From Polymyxa betae (Eukaryota; Endomyxa; Phytomyxea; Plasmodiophorida; Plasmodiophoridae): a stretch of 64,000 nucleotides of DNA. The position numbers and the translations under genes were made by a program. The notes below the pieces were generated by a model. That model was not told the origin of the DNA, did not search any database, and saw only the letters and a program-made list of their open reading frames with translations. Below are positions 1-11,146 of this stretch, piece by piece. Numbering within the stretch: the first letter of the stretch is position 1; the number at the start of each line of letters is the position of its first letter. The DNA is taken from the NCBI GenBank assembly GCA_003693705.1, contig RBZT01000125.1:434001-498000 (forward strand), written 5' to 3'.

Positions 1-2752
1 ATTGATGATGAACCTGGGACTCTATACGCTTATGCTGATACAAACCCCATGGAGTCACCCCCCGACCCCATCTCCTATCTTGGCGATCTCGACTTCTCTC
101 TTAAAGGCAATTGTGCCGATCTCCTTCGTCAAAGCAACGCCCTTCTCCTACAGGCGTCGCTGACCTCCGCTCCGGCCCCTTCGTCCAACGTATCAACGCC
201 GCGCGCTTCCCCGTCGCTTTCGATGGCGGCTCTGGTCTCCGCCGTCTCCCCTGCCATCCGTGAAACTGGGCCTCGAACATACTCGTCGTCTGGTATCAGG
301 CGGACGCGGACTGCCGGCAGCAGTCCTGCCTCCCAGCTGCCACAGCAGCCGAATGTACGCGCCTGCGTTTGTAAGCCGACCTCGGGTATCAGCAGGTTCG
401 CGGTCGATCGTCACCCACTGGCCGACGCCGTCACTCTTCCGGATGTCGTCTCGATTCGATTCGGGGCGAAGATGGCGCGCCTCCTTCCCCGCCGCATTCG
501 CTATGGCCCATCAGCGACACCGGCTCCGATCGCCGTTGCCGGCGCCAATGACGTCATGGATGTCGACATGACTGCGACAGGGATCGAGGCTGGTCAGAAC
601 GACGACGACGACCGCGACTGTTACGTGACGGATACGTCCAGTGATAGTGACGTGCAGAGCTCGGCGTCCGTCTTGTTGACCGCCGCCAAGACATCGCGTG
701 CCCATCGTGCAGCTCCAGATCTCGATCCGCTTGATGCTCCGACTTTGCTGCTTCTGCAGCAGCACGTCCACGACCCGTTCTTCGGGGCCATATTGGCCCG
801 GAGCTGGCGCCAGGCGGGTACCGCGGCGTCTGAGACGATCGGGTTTCCAACATTTCTGTCGCAGAGCTGTGGCGAGGCAATTCGTGTCAGACAGCTGCTG
901 TTGGCGTCGAGTTTGTTGCCGAACTGGAGGGCAGTCACGAATCCGCTCCCGGTTCAGCAAACTCGACCCGACCAGACGACCAATCTAAAGGATTCGGGGT
1001 CGTCGGCCATCGACCAGATTGTCGTCAACGACTGCGACCTGCTGTTAGGGTTCGATGGTGACATCCGAACAATGTCGGCGGCCGCCGTCGAATTCTGGGA
1101 GGAATCGTGCCTGGAGCCGTTCAAATCCAAAGCCGATGTGTCGTACGTGGTCATACTACCTCACGAGACAAAGCCAACGGTTTCTTCCACCCTCATTGAG
1201 CCGTTTATCGAGGCTGTAAGCTCCATGTATGAGGTCATCCGATACTGCTGGTTTATTTGTTAACCCGCCTAACTGCTCTATAGACGAGCATGCTGGGCCA
1301 TCATACGCCCATCAAATGCTTCAGAGAGATTTTATCGCTGTCAACTCAGTTCCAGGAGACAATCGCTGCAGGAGCTAAAACTGATGACGACTTAACTGAA
1401 CGATATCACGAGTTCATTCTCGAAGCAATGAGTAACGCTCTAAAGAGATTCGCTGAAAATTTCCGAATAACATTGTTTGCAGGTTCTGCGGCGATGCGCT
1501 CGAAGCTGATTTCCACCGACACAAGCGTCGTCGTTATCTACATTGTCGTGGATGGGACGTTGCCCATCAATCTACGGCAGTTCGCGCTGCTCGTGAATCG
1601 GTTACGTTTGGTTCTGGGAGCTCCCAGCTGGAACTCGACGTCAAGACGGAAGAACGTGGTAGCTCAGATCGTCCCTCTCAGTCTAGTTCATGGAGTTCAC
1701 ATCTCCAATGAAATATCACCAATCACGACTCTCCGCCAGCTTGTGTTCTCGGTTTTCTCGCGGAACCACTTCGTACCAGCGATCCCCATCGATTTCGAGC
1801 TGAATATGAAACTTGATGCCGGCCTGGGATTGACGGCATTCGAACCGGCATACGTCGTCCACAATGAATGTGCGGTCCCGAATCCATCCCAAACTATGCA
1901 GCGATCACGTCTCTCTGTTCACATCACTTATCTCTCTATACGAGTTAGTGAACATCAGGAATGGATTGTTGGCTGTGCGACAGATATGAGAGGCGAACGT
2001 CTACATACAACGTGTGTACAACGAGTTCCAGGGCAGCCGCTTTCTTTAGCTTTTAAATCGCTCTGGTCGGAATGTTTGCGACCGGTTCTTGTATGAACTG
2101 TACTGGCTCGTGCAAATTGTAACAACTGATTTCTGTTCAGGATTTTTTACATTCGCGCACGGATCAAGGCCCGATGACGGTTGCTGTGTTCAAGATTGGG
2201 ACGATGTCCGCAGAGGAATGCTCGACTTGGATATCGCTTTTGGCTGATCGTCTAGGAGGCCACTGGACGACTTTCCAAGAGCAGAATCTGCGATGCAATT
2301 CGCCAGCCGCAGCTACCAAGGCGAACCCCGCTGTCCCCGCCGATGTTCGCCTTTCGGTTTCGGCTGCGTTTCTCATGTCGTGCCCCAGTTCGGCAATGTT
2401 ACAATTGATTGAGGAAGCATCCCATCAAAATAACAGCTTCGTGTTGCATCAACATCAACTCTTACATGATTACAGACTCGATGCTCCGATCGTCAGCGCC
2501 GATCTCTATTTCCGGGATGGGTCGTCAATCAGATGCCAATTAGAACGCTACATAGTGCATGACGCCAACGATACTTTAGAGTCGGGTTTTGTGATTGATG
2601 CTTATCGGGCCATAATTCAACAAACCCTCGCTCTTAATGTATTCAGTGCTGGACCAGGCGCAGGACTGCCTTTGCATTTCACTACAACTCAGCGTCTGGC
2701 GCTCTATTTAACTGCTACTTTGCAGCAACTCAATAATGATCGTGCTGTATAG
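1..2752 (+). CDS. MED13: Mediator complex subunit 13 (Med13), 5' end at or beyond window edge
   Basis: Med13 belongs to the CDK8 kinase module, which reversibly docks on Mediator and controls RNA polymerase II transcription in the nucleus. Three exons join in frame: 1-1233, 1284-2090 and 2141-2752, with two 50 bp GT-AG introns. The first frame is open to base 1, so the ATG at 49 may be internal and the large N-terminal half may lie outside; 883 residues are visible. Med13 signatures are the WEESCLEPF..DVSYVVILP block, running across intron 1 into MYE-TSMLGHHTPI (compare the animal YE..RLGQHRP segment), then EWIVGCATDMRGE and the C-terminal GAGLPLHFTTTQRL block. The first ~250 residues are low complexity, with acidic DDDD runs. 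Identification is firm; the start is not. Confidence 0.9.
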
Positions 2753-3241
2753 CAACGACCATCATATTGAGCTTATCGATTTAATTATTTAATGTATATC
2801 CAAATATTCCATTCTCAGTTCTCCAGGCTTCGAAATTGTCATTACTGCACAAGAATCTCAATTTCTATGTACATATCATTCTATGAGGCACCAGGCCCCT
2901 CGATTGTTTCAGCAATTGCAGACTGAGCTTTCTAACTTCTATCAGAGTAATGTGCAACTGGCAATGCGATGCAAACTCAGGGTGTTTTGGAGTCACATCT
3001 AAGCGGTTTTAGATCTGCTCTCCATCCATTAATTCACTCTCAGAATCTACTCATTCATCTTCAACAGGGTAACAAATTAATGACAATGGTCACCAAACAA
3101 TACCAATCGGTGAATTTGTGGTATTGCATTGGGCGATGCAAGCAAACGCATGAACTATATCATTGACCGAACTCAAATCCGAACACTCAATACAGCACTT
3201 CAACCTTTCGAGAGAGACTTTTGATCGCACAACAGGCAGGA
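2753..3241. other. intergenic stretch with only weak short ORF
   Basis: Between Med13 and the next membrane-protein gene. A 65-codon plus-strand ORF at 2969-3166 has a helix-like stretch (HSQNLLIHLQQGNKLM), and another short ATG frame starts near 2884, but no splice choice joined them convincingly. I see no RNA gene or repeat here. Confidence 0.4.
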
Positions 3242-4072
3242 ATGAGAGAACATTTCAATTACTTCATTTTGGTGTTCGCTTTGGTGCTCACTGCTATCGA
3301 GAACCATAACGAGTACAAGCACATTCATACCGTATCACCCCGTCTAACGACTAGCAAACCATTCGTAATTGGTCGTCCAACAGCCATTGACTCCGGCGCC
3401 AACATACTGAAGACCGAAGCCCAACTCGATATCGTCTTGTCGGGATCGTTTTGGACTGTGTACTCATTCGACATCGTTTGTCACACTTGGTGCAAAAAGT
3501 TCGCCGATTATAGTGGACCTGTGAAAAAGGAGGATGACGTCAAGAGTGCCCCGTTTGCGGCCATGACCGGCATCTTCGGTTCGGTTGGGAAGATGCGGTC
3601 GCTGAATATAACCATTTCCACACCAGTTGATACCAACAACAACGACATCTGTGCTGTTATTCGACCAGTATACCCGACCCGATATGATAACGCGCCGACC
3701 ATCAACGTCAAGATGACGTATCGCTACAAGAAGGCGGATTTCATGACCATATGGTTTAGGTGCACCGCTTGCATCGTATGCACAGCGTTCGCTATCTTTC
3801 ACATGCTTAACTATATCTTGGCATGTTACCTTTATCCCACAGCCGAAAAGAAGATTCCCGGATCGAAATCGGTTGAGCGCAGGAAAAGAGAGGAACAAAC
3901 TGTACAGGGCAATGATGTGGACGATGCAATAGGGAAAGCGGAACATCCAGGAAAGATAGGGCTGGTTCAGGGTAAACAGTCGATTGAAAACATATCGGAT
4001 CAGAACAGCAATGATTCCGATTACGAACTAATTCCAGATACAAAGAACGTCTTTGCTCCAAAGTGCAAATAA
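3242..4072 (+). CDS. predicted type I membrane protein, tandem paralogue A
   Basis: Single-exon gene of 276 residues with no recognised family. The start is the ATG at 3242, just before a hydrophobic N-terminus (YFILVFALVLTAI) that looks like a signal peptide. An ectodomain of ~150 residues follows, containing Cys pairs such as CHTWC. A single membrane span (CIVCTAFAIFHMLNYILACYL) comes next, then a ~70-residue basic/acidic cytosolic tail. The tail carries SDYELI, a good YxxPhi sorting motif of the type read by clathrin adaptors. The gene directly downstream has the same layout and alignable ectodomain blocks: LSGSFWTVYSFDIVCHTWC here against QSGSLFARYTVSLIADPWC there. The pair therefore arose by tandem duplication (inference). 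Function is unknown; receptor, adhesin or cargo protein are possible. Confidence 0.75.
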   Translation: MREHFNYFILVFALVLTAIENHNEYKHIHTVSPRLTTSKPFVIGRPTAIDSGANILKTEAQLDIVLSGSFWTVYSFDIVCHTWCKKFADYSGPVKKEDDVKSAPFAAMTGIFGSVGKMRSLNITISTPVDTNNNDICAVIRPVYPTRYDNAPTINVKMTYRYKKADFMTIWFRCTACIVCTAFAIFHMLNYILACYLYPTAEKKIPGSKSVERRKREEQTVQGNDVDDAIGKAEHPGKIGLVQGKQSIENISDQNSNDSDYELIPDTKNVFAPKCK

Positions 4073-4261
4073 AAAACAGCTCAAAAGTGCCCACTGCTAG
4101 CTAGCTGGTTTAAGGATCGTGCACGGACTGCCAGAAATGATTGGAGATCGGCCGACGCTGATGTTGCTGCAGCTCGTTGGCTAAGTTGCATTTTGCGCTG
4201 CAATCCTGCACCCGTCATTGCAATCGGCTTCAATCCATCGCTGCACTACGTCGTTGAAAGA

Positions 4262-5356
4262 ATGAAGTCTATGTTGGTTGGAGTTTCCACTGCCTTGGCG
4301 TTGGCGGGCATCCTGACAGCGACACTTCTGTCGCTGAGCGCCAGGGTGGAACGTCGCGCTATATCATCGTCGCCGACACTTTTTCGTGGCCGCCCGTACG
4401 TCATGAAGATTCACGATTTTAACAGAGAAAAGAAGTCAGTCGTGAACGCGAATGTTAAGGTCGAACTGGTCCAGAGTGGGTCTTTATTCGCCAGATACAC
4501 GGTATCATTGATCGCCGACCCGTGGTGCCAATCGCTGCCGAAAGAAGCCTCAATGGATTTCGAAATGAACTCGATTCCGACACCTCTCGTATCTGGTACA
4601 TTTGGGCCCATGATGAATCCGAAATTGAATCTCTCCATTGAGGATGACCTTGAGCTGACAGGTCGAGACTTCTGCGTTGTCATCACCAATGATAGACATC
4701 CGTCGCATTCATTAACCGATGCAGCCAAAGCCAATGTCGTCGTCCGTTTCCATGTCCGAACCCGAAGAGGCAAAGCTTTCAAGTTCCTGTACGAACCCGG
4801 TAATCAACCAGCTATTATGGCGATTTCATTCGTGATTGGATTTGCTGCTGTCTTCATTTCTTTGATCGCGACTTCGAAGTCCAATTTAATCGATGGCGAG
4901 AACATTAAATACGCAGAACCGAACAAGACGAAACTGCCTGAGTCCCAGGGCAGCCAATATGAAGCAGGGCGTCGTCGCGGTCGTCATCGTAACCAAAACC
5001 GAGCAAGTCTAAAGTCTGAGGACGACCAAGGTAAACAGGACGACCAAGGTAAACTTGAACAAGTTGGCGCCGTATCAGATTTGGACGTGCCGTCACCAAA
5101 AGTTGCCGATGAACATCACGAGACCGCCATCGGTATGATTGATTGCGACCCTGCAATCGACATTCCGAAAGCAGTTGTGGAGAAGAAATCGATGATCAAC
5201 CCACCAAGTGAAGATGTTTTAGATGATCTAATCACTGAGGATCGCAGCGCTGTTGACGGCATCCATGATGATGACAAACGCATACTTGAACAACTGCTGC
5301 AGGCTACAGAAGTATCAGATAAAGAATCCGCCGATTCAGATTATCTCGTTATTTAA
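4262..5356 (+). CDS. predicted type I membrane protein, tandem paralogue B
   Basis: 364 residues, single exon, from the ATG at 4262, just before a signal-like segment (VGVSTALALAGILTATLL). The ectodomain resembles that of the preceding gene: an SGS..ARYTVSLIADPWC block and a TFGPM..LNLSI..DFCVVI block. A membrane span (AIMAISFVIGFAAVFISLIA) precedes a longer tail of ~150 residues rich in acidic and Lys/Arg residues. The tail contains a direct repeat of DDQGK encoded by two copies of gacgaccaaggtaaa near 5023-5055. The protein ends in SDYLVI, so the tyrosine-based YxxPhi motif is retained at the extreme C-terminus. About 190 bp separate it from its paralogue, on the same strand. Function unknown. 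Confidence 0.75.
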   Translation: MKSMLVGVSTALALAGILTATLLSLSARVERRAISSSPTLFRGRPYVMKIHDFNREKKSVVNANVKVELVQSGSLFARYTVSLIADPWCQSLPKEASMDFEMNSIPTPLVSGTFGPMMNPKLNLSIEDDLELTGRDFCVVITNDRHPSHSLTDAAKANVVVRFHVRTRRGKAFKFLYEPGNQPAIMAISFVIGFAAVFISLIATSKSNLIDGENIKYAEPNKTKLPESQGSQYEAGRRRGRHRNQNRASLKSEDDQGKQDDQGKLEQVGAVSDLDVPSPKVADEHHETAIGMIDCDPAIDIPKAVVEKKSMINPPSEDVLDDLITEDRSAVDGIHDDDKRILEQLLQATEVSDKESADSDYLVI

Positions 5357-5422
5357 ACTTCCTGACCATTAGTTCCTATTAATTTCCTTACAATCGAATA
5401 TTGACGTGATAAATATCTTCAT

Positions 5423-6218
5423 TTATACAAGGATAAGGTGTCTGACCAGAGTCAGAGCAATTGCGGACAGGATTGGGATGGTGAGGTTGTCATCCATCAC
5501 GGTGCTGAGTACCGAACATTCGGTAGTGCTCGCTGCCAGAGCTCCTGCTACTGATTGGGCTAAAATATAGCTTAGAGGCAGCCTGTCCATAGAATATAAA
5601 TAAGCACAGCCCACAATCAAACACGTTGTGAAGTTCGCAACAGCTCCTATCAAAGTCTTCCCATTTCGAAACCGAATCGAATCCGGTTTTTGCAGCCACT
5701 TTCCGAAAAATGAAGCGGCAGGATCCCCGATTGCTAGATATAGAGTCGATAGGACCGCCACCGGAAGAGCGAATACTGTGACCAAAATATCAATACTGAG
5801 AAGAAAATAGAAAGCTGTAGGCAGTTGATTATGCTCGCATGGGCGCAATATCGGCGAAAAACAACGATTGAATGCAGCGTTAAACAATGGATCGTTTAAC
5901 CGAACGATATGCAGAAGACCAAACAGAAATAATACGATAGTCAGGACAATTGTAGATTCAAACGGCAACAATACCCATTGCCCAATACAAGCACATCCAA
6001 TGCCTAGCAATCACTTAGACGCTTTCGTATTGACTGTCAGGCGGACAGATACCGATGAGAGCATGGAATACCATTCGGCGCAAATGAAACCGCGACCGAA
6101 TCGGTGGCGCCGGGCACTTGATAGCGATCAGCGTCAAGGTTAGGATGGCCAGAGACGATGCGAACCCCATCGTGACCGACGAGGTCGCCGGCCACGATGA
6201 CATGGAGGTTAAAGACAT
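5423..6218 (-). CDS. CTP-dependent lipid kinase of the SEC59/DGK1/VTE5 family
   Basis: Two exons, complement(5423-6003, 6053-6218), with a 49 bp intron; 248 residues. The joined N-terminus reads HLRRMVFHALIG, like the RK.FH motif that opens dolichol kinases and CTP:diacylglycerol kinases. The catalytic region has YLAIGDPAASFFGKW followed by FRNGKTLIGAVANF, the GDxxAs..G..KT..G signature of this family. Six or seven hydrophobic spans are visible. Such enzymes use CTP to phosphorylate dolichol, diacylglycerol or phytol in the ER or plastid membrane. The window does not say which lipid is used. It converges with the plus-strand paralogue B about 65 bp away. Confidence 0.75.
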
Positions 6219-6464
6219 GATAGAGAAGAATGCGAGTATAAAGAACCCTTTTAGTGACTATCATACAGCTGTATACGTGACAATGAGTCATGATGTGGGC
6301 GCGGGCCTGTTGGCAGTCGCTGGCCCCATCTCTGTCATTTCTAGTGCTCTGTCTGAGTGCTTGTCTGACCCCTTCACCCCATTTGATCCTCACTACGGAG
6401 GGTGCAGAGCATCAGAAGCTTTGTCTCATTTCTGTTAGTGTCTGTCCCGGTAGACCGCGGCTGT

Positions 6465-8106
6465 ATGCCGAAAGTCGAGGCGCCATCGCCAAAGAATCGG
6501 AATGGGGCGAAACCGGCGCCAGAACCCCAGATGTCGCCGAAATCGGCTTTGAAAGTGAGCCAGTAGCGATGGGGTTGGATCGAATTAGTTGAATGATATC
6601 GTTGTAAGGCAGATCAATATCGGAAATTGGACCGACTTGGGGAAGGTAAGGAGACCGCTATGATGGCTGCATCTGTGATGCTGAATGGAGATCGGCCAGG
6701 CTCTTTTGGAACTGCGTATTTGGTGGAAAAAGTCGATGAACCTAATCATAAACGATTCGTCCTGAAGTATTGTGGAATCTGATGACATATTGTATGGTTA
6801 TATGCTTATTAGGGAGATACGCTGTCGTGATAAAGAGCAGGTGATTGATGCATTACGAGAGGTAATCTTATGTCAAATTGGAAGCCAAGTCTTACATGAG
6901 CTTTCCAGATGGTGACAATGAGAATTCTGCAATGCCCTTGGGTAAAAGCACTCTTTGTATTTCGAGTCCCATTTTGATAATTTGATCCACCAGGTTGTTC
7001 GTTACGAAGGTAATCAAATGCCCGTTCTGATTCTAGACAACTTCTAAATCTCACACTGAAGATTACTGGACTGAAGATCTGAATGTCATTCTGGTTATGG
7101 TAATGCTGTATTGTAACTCTACCTGCTTGGCTAAGCGTAAATTCAGGAATATTGCCCTGGCGGTGACCTTTATAAGGAAATGAACAAAGCGCTGAAAAGA
7201 CGATCCCATCTACCCGAAGAGACCGTTATTAAATGGTTCACCCAAATAGCTCTTGGCCTAAATGAAGTCCACAATCGCGCCTTCATGCATCGAGATATCA
7301 AGCCTTCAAATGTATTAAGCAACTTCATGATTCTGCTTCATTCAACAAGTGTAACAGGTACTCTTAGATTCAGAAGGAAACGCCAAATTGGGTGATTTTG
7401 GTCTGACCAATAATATTGGCGGAGCTGATATTAACGAAAGCTACCGCGGTACCATATGTGGAACGCCAGGATTCCTGTCGCCTGAAATCGAGCGCGGTGA
7501 CAAATACAACGTTAAATCGGACGTTTGGTATCGGATTAGCTGCCCAATTGTCTACTATGTTAAGCATTCGATATGTAGGGCGCTTGCTTGTACATTGTAT
7601 GAGATGCTAGCACTACGATCTGTGTTCCAAGACACGTTGGATGGAACCTTTCCTGGGCCTATACCTGATGTATATAGGTAGACTAAATCCTCATTGGATC
7701 AGCACCCTTTTAACTGATTTCCAGTCAAGAGATCTGCGATTTACTCAAAACGATGTTGGTTCCTGAGATGGCCTTGCGACCTCATGTTCGAGATGTTCTG
7801 AAGGTTCCGATGAAGTTTCGGTATCGCTTGAAAGCTCAATTTTTACATTAGATTCCGATCGTAGCGCGTTGTGCTCGCAAACTGTCTGGACTTCCCGAAG
7901 AACCAAGTCCGAGTGAAAATGAAGCTAAGACCGAGACGCAAAGCGATGCCAGTCCAGATTCGCCACTGAATCTATCAGAGCTCGGAGTTAAACTCAAAAA
8001 CCTGCAGTTCGATTCTGTTTGTAAGGATATTAAGGCCCATCCGATTACAGCATTCTATTTAACACTGCTATTTATTATGTTTTTGAAAATCTTCAGAATA
8101 TGTTAA
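6465..8106 (+). CDS. NEK-like Ser/Thr protein kinase with C-terminal hydrophobic tail
   Basis: Twelve exons close in frame: 6465-6554, 6609-6645, 6700-6766, 6813-6861, 6909-6941, 6994-7009, 7062-7099, 7147-7311, 7358-7527, 7579-7677, 7725-7803 and 7852-8106. The protein is 365 residues. Visible kinase motifs are the Gly loop GEGSFGTAYLVE (about 41-52), the beta3 Lys in FVLK (65), [20 protein letters not shown] (158-165), LGDFGLT, GTPGFLSPEI and KSDVW. The closest family feel is NEK, which has roles in cilia, centrosomes and mitosis. After an acidic Ser-rich linker the protein ends with a hydrophobic run (TAFYLTLLFIMFLKIF). That suggests a tail anchor, which is unusual for this family. The donor of the last intron (gttccg) is weak, so the extreme C-terminus is less certain. 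Confidence 0.85.
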
Positions 8107-8205
8107 TACACCTTATGATTTCCTTCCATTCCAGGCAGTGAACACGTAATTTGTCTCATTTCTTCACGAATTTGAAAAACATGTGGATTGTGCCCTGTGT
8201 GTTGA

Positions 8206-8900
8206 CTATGTAGGGCTTGGTCTAAGATGGTCGGGAATGCCCTCAGTTGTCCTTCGTAGCACTGGAGGGTTTCGTCCCCAATGGTCTAGAACCATCAGAA
8301 CAGCCTTAGCCATCTCGTGCCAAGCATTCAGAAGAGGTAAAGAAGGTGTTCCAGCAAATTCAGGCAACAAAATTTGGGAATTCGAAGGAATCAGCTTAAG
8401 GATGTCGAAACCTCCATTCTGGATACCATGTTGTAGAAGGAAGGCAGCCGCATCTTCATCCAATGACGTCTGCAGTCTGCCCAGTAAATGGCACGCTGAA
8501 TCTGAACGATTGTATATAAAGAATTTCCAGCATTGGAGAATGTCCAATGGATCCGAAATGAACTTCACAGATTGCCATTTTTCAGTTTTGCTCGCATATA
8601 AGGCTATCAATCGTCATGTTATTACATCAACAATTAAGATGGTTCCTGGGTCCAGCATCTCCATGATCTCATGATCTAAATCTTAGAACAATGACTTCCA
8701 AACAATTCACCGACCAGAATAACGGCGCAAATTGCAGCGATTACCAAAAGAGCACGTTTAATCAGGTAGACAATAGCCAGCATTGACATTCTGTCGGCTG
8801 CTCGGCGTCACTGGACAGAGCCAGCAAGGCTGCTGGTAGTAGATAGAGGCAATTCATTATGAAAGGGAGAATGACCGGCTCCATTACTGTATGCGTTTCA
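8206..8900 (-). CDS. uncharacterised protein, partial model
   Basis: The 3' exon (8206 to about 8610, minus) encodes ~134 residues with no family I recognise, containing WKFFIYNRSDSACHLLGRL and ending LRPSPT. It is open at its 5' end. Upstream on the same strand, between 8640 and 8890, are short frames with hydrophobic segments (KRALLVIAAICAVILVG), but I found no splice path of normal length that keeps frame. The gene is therefore real-looking but its 5' half is unresolved. It converges with the NEK gene. Confidence 0.4.
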
Positions 8901-9072
8901 CGTTATTAGTGAAGAGGGGTGGTGCCCATTGGATGAGCCCATCACCCCAAGCAGTCTCCAGCACATTGCAGTGAAACACCAAACGCTGGAACCCTCTCTC
9001 CGTCATTATCAATTTCACGGGCTTCATCTCGCGACTCTTCATTCAGTCAGAACTGCTGCGTCTTCCATCGCC

Positions 9073-10342
9073 ATGGCCAGCTCCAAATCGAGGTCAACGG
9101 CAAAGAATCTGGTGGCGGGTGGCCTAGCTGGGGTTTGCCGATCCTGGTGTTCCTTGCGCTTGGTTTTTAATTGAATGGATAGGCTACCGAAGCATGCATC
9201 ATGTATCCGACCGAATTTGTGAAGACACAGCTGCAGCTAGCCTCCACATCCAAAGGATCGTCACCGCCGTTTAAAACTCCAATTGATTGTTTGAAGTTTA
9301 CTGTTCGAACACAAGGATTTCTGGGTCTTTATTCGGTTTGGTGAATTTTCCAATAGTATATCCGTTTAAGATTACGTTTAGGGCCTATCCACATTGATTG
9401 TTGGAAGCATACCGAAAGCTGCAGTTCGGTTCGCGGCGTTCAACCAACTGTCAAATATGCTGAAAAGCTCAGATGGACAACTGTCAACAACTGCTACGAT
9501 GGCATCGGGGCTTGGAGCAGGGATCGTGGAAGGTAGATCGGTTATCATTGTTTTGTGAACAGCTCTCTCTAAATCTCTTTTGTAGCTGTTGTTGCTGGTA
9601 AGAAATCGAAATTTCTTCCAATTATTGATTTGGCTAAAATTGGGGGGTTTAGTGACGCCCATGGAGACTGTGAAAGTACTTCCTTGAAACCTATATTTAC
9701 CTAGAATGAAGCGTTTCCTTCTGTAGACTAGGCTGATCGACGACCGAAACCGACCGCAACCAAAGTATCGAGGATTGGTTGATGTGATTTCCAAGATTGT
9801 CAAAGCCGAAGGAATGAAGGGCTTCTATGCGGGTGTTGTTCCTACTATGGTATGCTGTTTTCCTTGGTAGATCCACTCGTTAATTTTGTGTAGATGAAGC
9901 AAGGCGTAAATCAAGCTGTCAGGTTCTGAAATTTCCTCAACTGTCTCTCCACCTTAAAGTTCCTTCTCTAGGTTCGCCATATATGGGCGAATCAAGGCAT
10001 TCGTGACTGGTGGATCTGGTCAGATTACAACACTACAATCGCTCTTGTCTGGCAGCTTAGCGGGCTTCGTTAGTGTTTATGTGACGATGCCATTTGATGT
10101 AAACTGCACCAACAGCTCGTGCAGACTAATTTAACTTGATTTCTGAGCAGGTTGTTAAAACACGTATGCAAGGCCTTGAAGCTAAAGCATATACGGGAAC
10201 CTGGAACTGCTTCACGTCGGTTATAAAGAATGATGGTGTTCTAGCTCTATGGAAGGGAACTACACCCAGATTAAGCCGTGTTATGTTTTCTGGAGGGATC
10301 ATATTCGCGAGTACGACCCAACTAATGCAAACGTTTTGTTAG
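9073..10342 (+). CDS. SLC25A1: mitochondrial tricarboxylate (citrate) carrier, SLC25A1 type
   Basis: Nine exons: 9073-9132, 9183-9335, 9382-9532, 9586-9597, 9653-9675, 9727-9849, 9894-9922, 9972-10098 and 10151-10342. They give 289 residues, normal for a three-repeat mitochondrial carrier. Diagnostic stretches are [63 protein letters not shown] and VVKTRMQGLEA, which match citrate carriers closely. The protein would exchange citrate/isocitrate for malate across the inner mitochondrial membrane. Exon 4 is only 12 nt, and its removal would delete part of repeat 2. The same frame is open upstream to an ATG at 8929, so an N-terminal extension (a presequence is possible) cannot be excluded. Confidence 0.9.
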
Positions 10343-10437
10343 AGACCGATTTTGTCGTTTAGGTTATGAAGCCGTTATGAAATCTTTAATCAATGTCTGG
10401 CCGGAGCCAGAATAACAATACTGTCTCGTGAAATGCA

Positions 10438-10686
10438 TTATCTACATACCCGATAAATTTGTGCTGCAGCTGCAGCTGAAAACCCGCATATGGCGATCAC
10501 AGCGATGATGAGACCGACCCAGAATACGGCTTTCGAACTCATGAAGACGTACATCAGAACGAAACCGGCGACAAATATGATAGCGAACGTCATGATGATT
10601 AAAGAGTAGCGGACTGTATCGACGGTTTGTCGGATTGCTTGTGTTGGGACTGTTCCAGGTCCTGGGACAAACCATCTCTGGAGCAT
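10438..10686 (-). CDS. small membrane protein with two TM segments
   Basis: 82 residues, no recognised family. Two hydrophobic spans (SLIIMTFAIIFVAGFVLMYVF and FWVGLIIAVIAICGFSAAAA) follow a 30-residue polar N-terminus that contains VPGPGTVPTQ. The ATG at 10684-10686 begins the frame; an upstream exon cannot be excluded. It lies tail to tail with the citrate carrier and is not obviously related to it. Confidence 0.55.
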   Translation of the reverse strand: MLQRWFVPGPGTVPTQAIRQTVDTVRYSLIIMTFAIIFVAGFVLMYVFMSSKAVFWVGLIIAVIAICGFSAAAAAQIYRVCR

Positions 10687-11146
10687 ATCGTTAACGATGA
10701 ATTTGTAGCCGGCCGAATTAACAAATTCCGTTCATGTCAAGCGGACCAGCATACCCCCAACATAACGAACAACCGCACAACAAAATCTATTTGTGTGACA
10801 ACGTTCGCGCTGCGCTTTGTTCGAATCGAAAACTCTTCTTAGATTACGTAGATCATCATAAACAAGTTGGGTTTTCGGACTAAGAAAATAGTAGGATAAA
10901 ACCCGTGACGAATTCGCCCTCATACTTGAGAGTTGGGGCCGTGTTCTTTCAATAGAGATAATCATCTATCAAGATCAGAGGGACTATCGGCCACACACAG
11001 ACACACCCGGCATTGATCTCCGTTTGATTCCGAGACGTATTGTCACTGCCCGGACTGGTTTGTAGCTCCTGTTATCGAATTGGGTCTGGGGCTATCCCCG
11101 GGCTCTCCTTTCGGGTTGTAGGCTGATTCGCCATCCATAGGGCCGA
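10687..11146. other. divergent intergenic region
   Basis: About 460 bp between the minus-strand small membrane protein and the plus-strand MAP2K. It presumably holds both promoters. A short CA-rich run (cacacacagacacacc) lies near 10993. No gene, RNA or convincing motif seen. Confidence 0.5.

Noticed and set aside
260-960. Several overlapping ORFs on both strands within the first kilobase
   Set aside because: Shadows of the Med13 exon; none has homology, and the Med13 frame is fixed by conserved blocks downstream.
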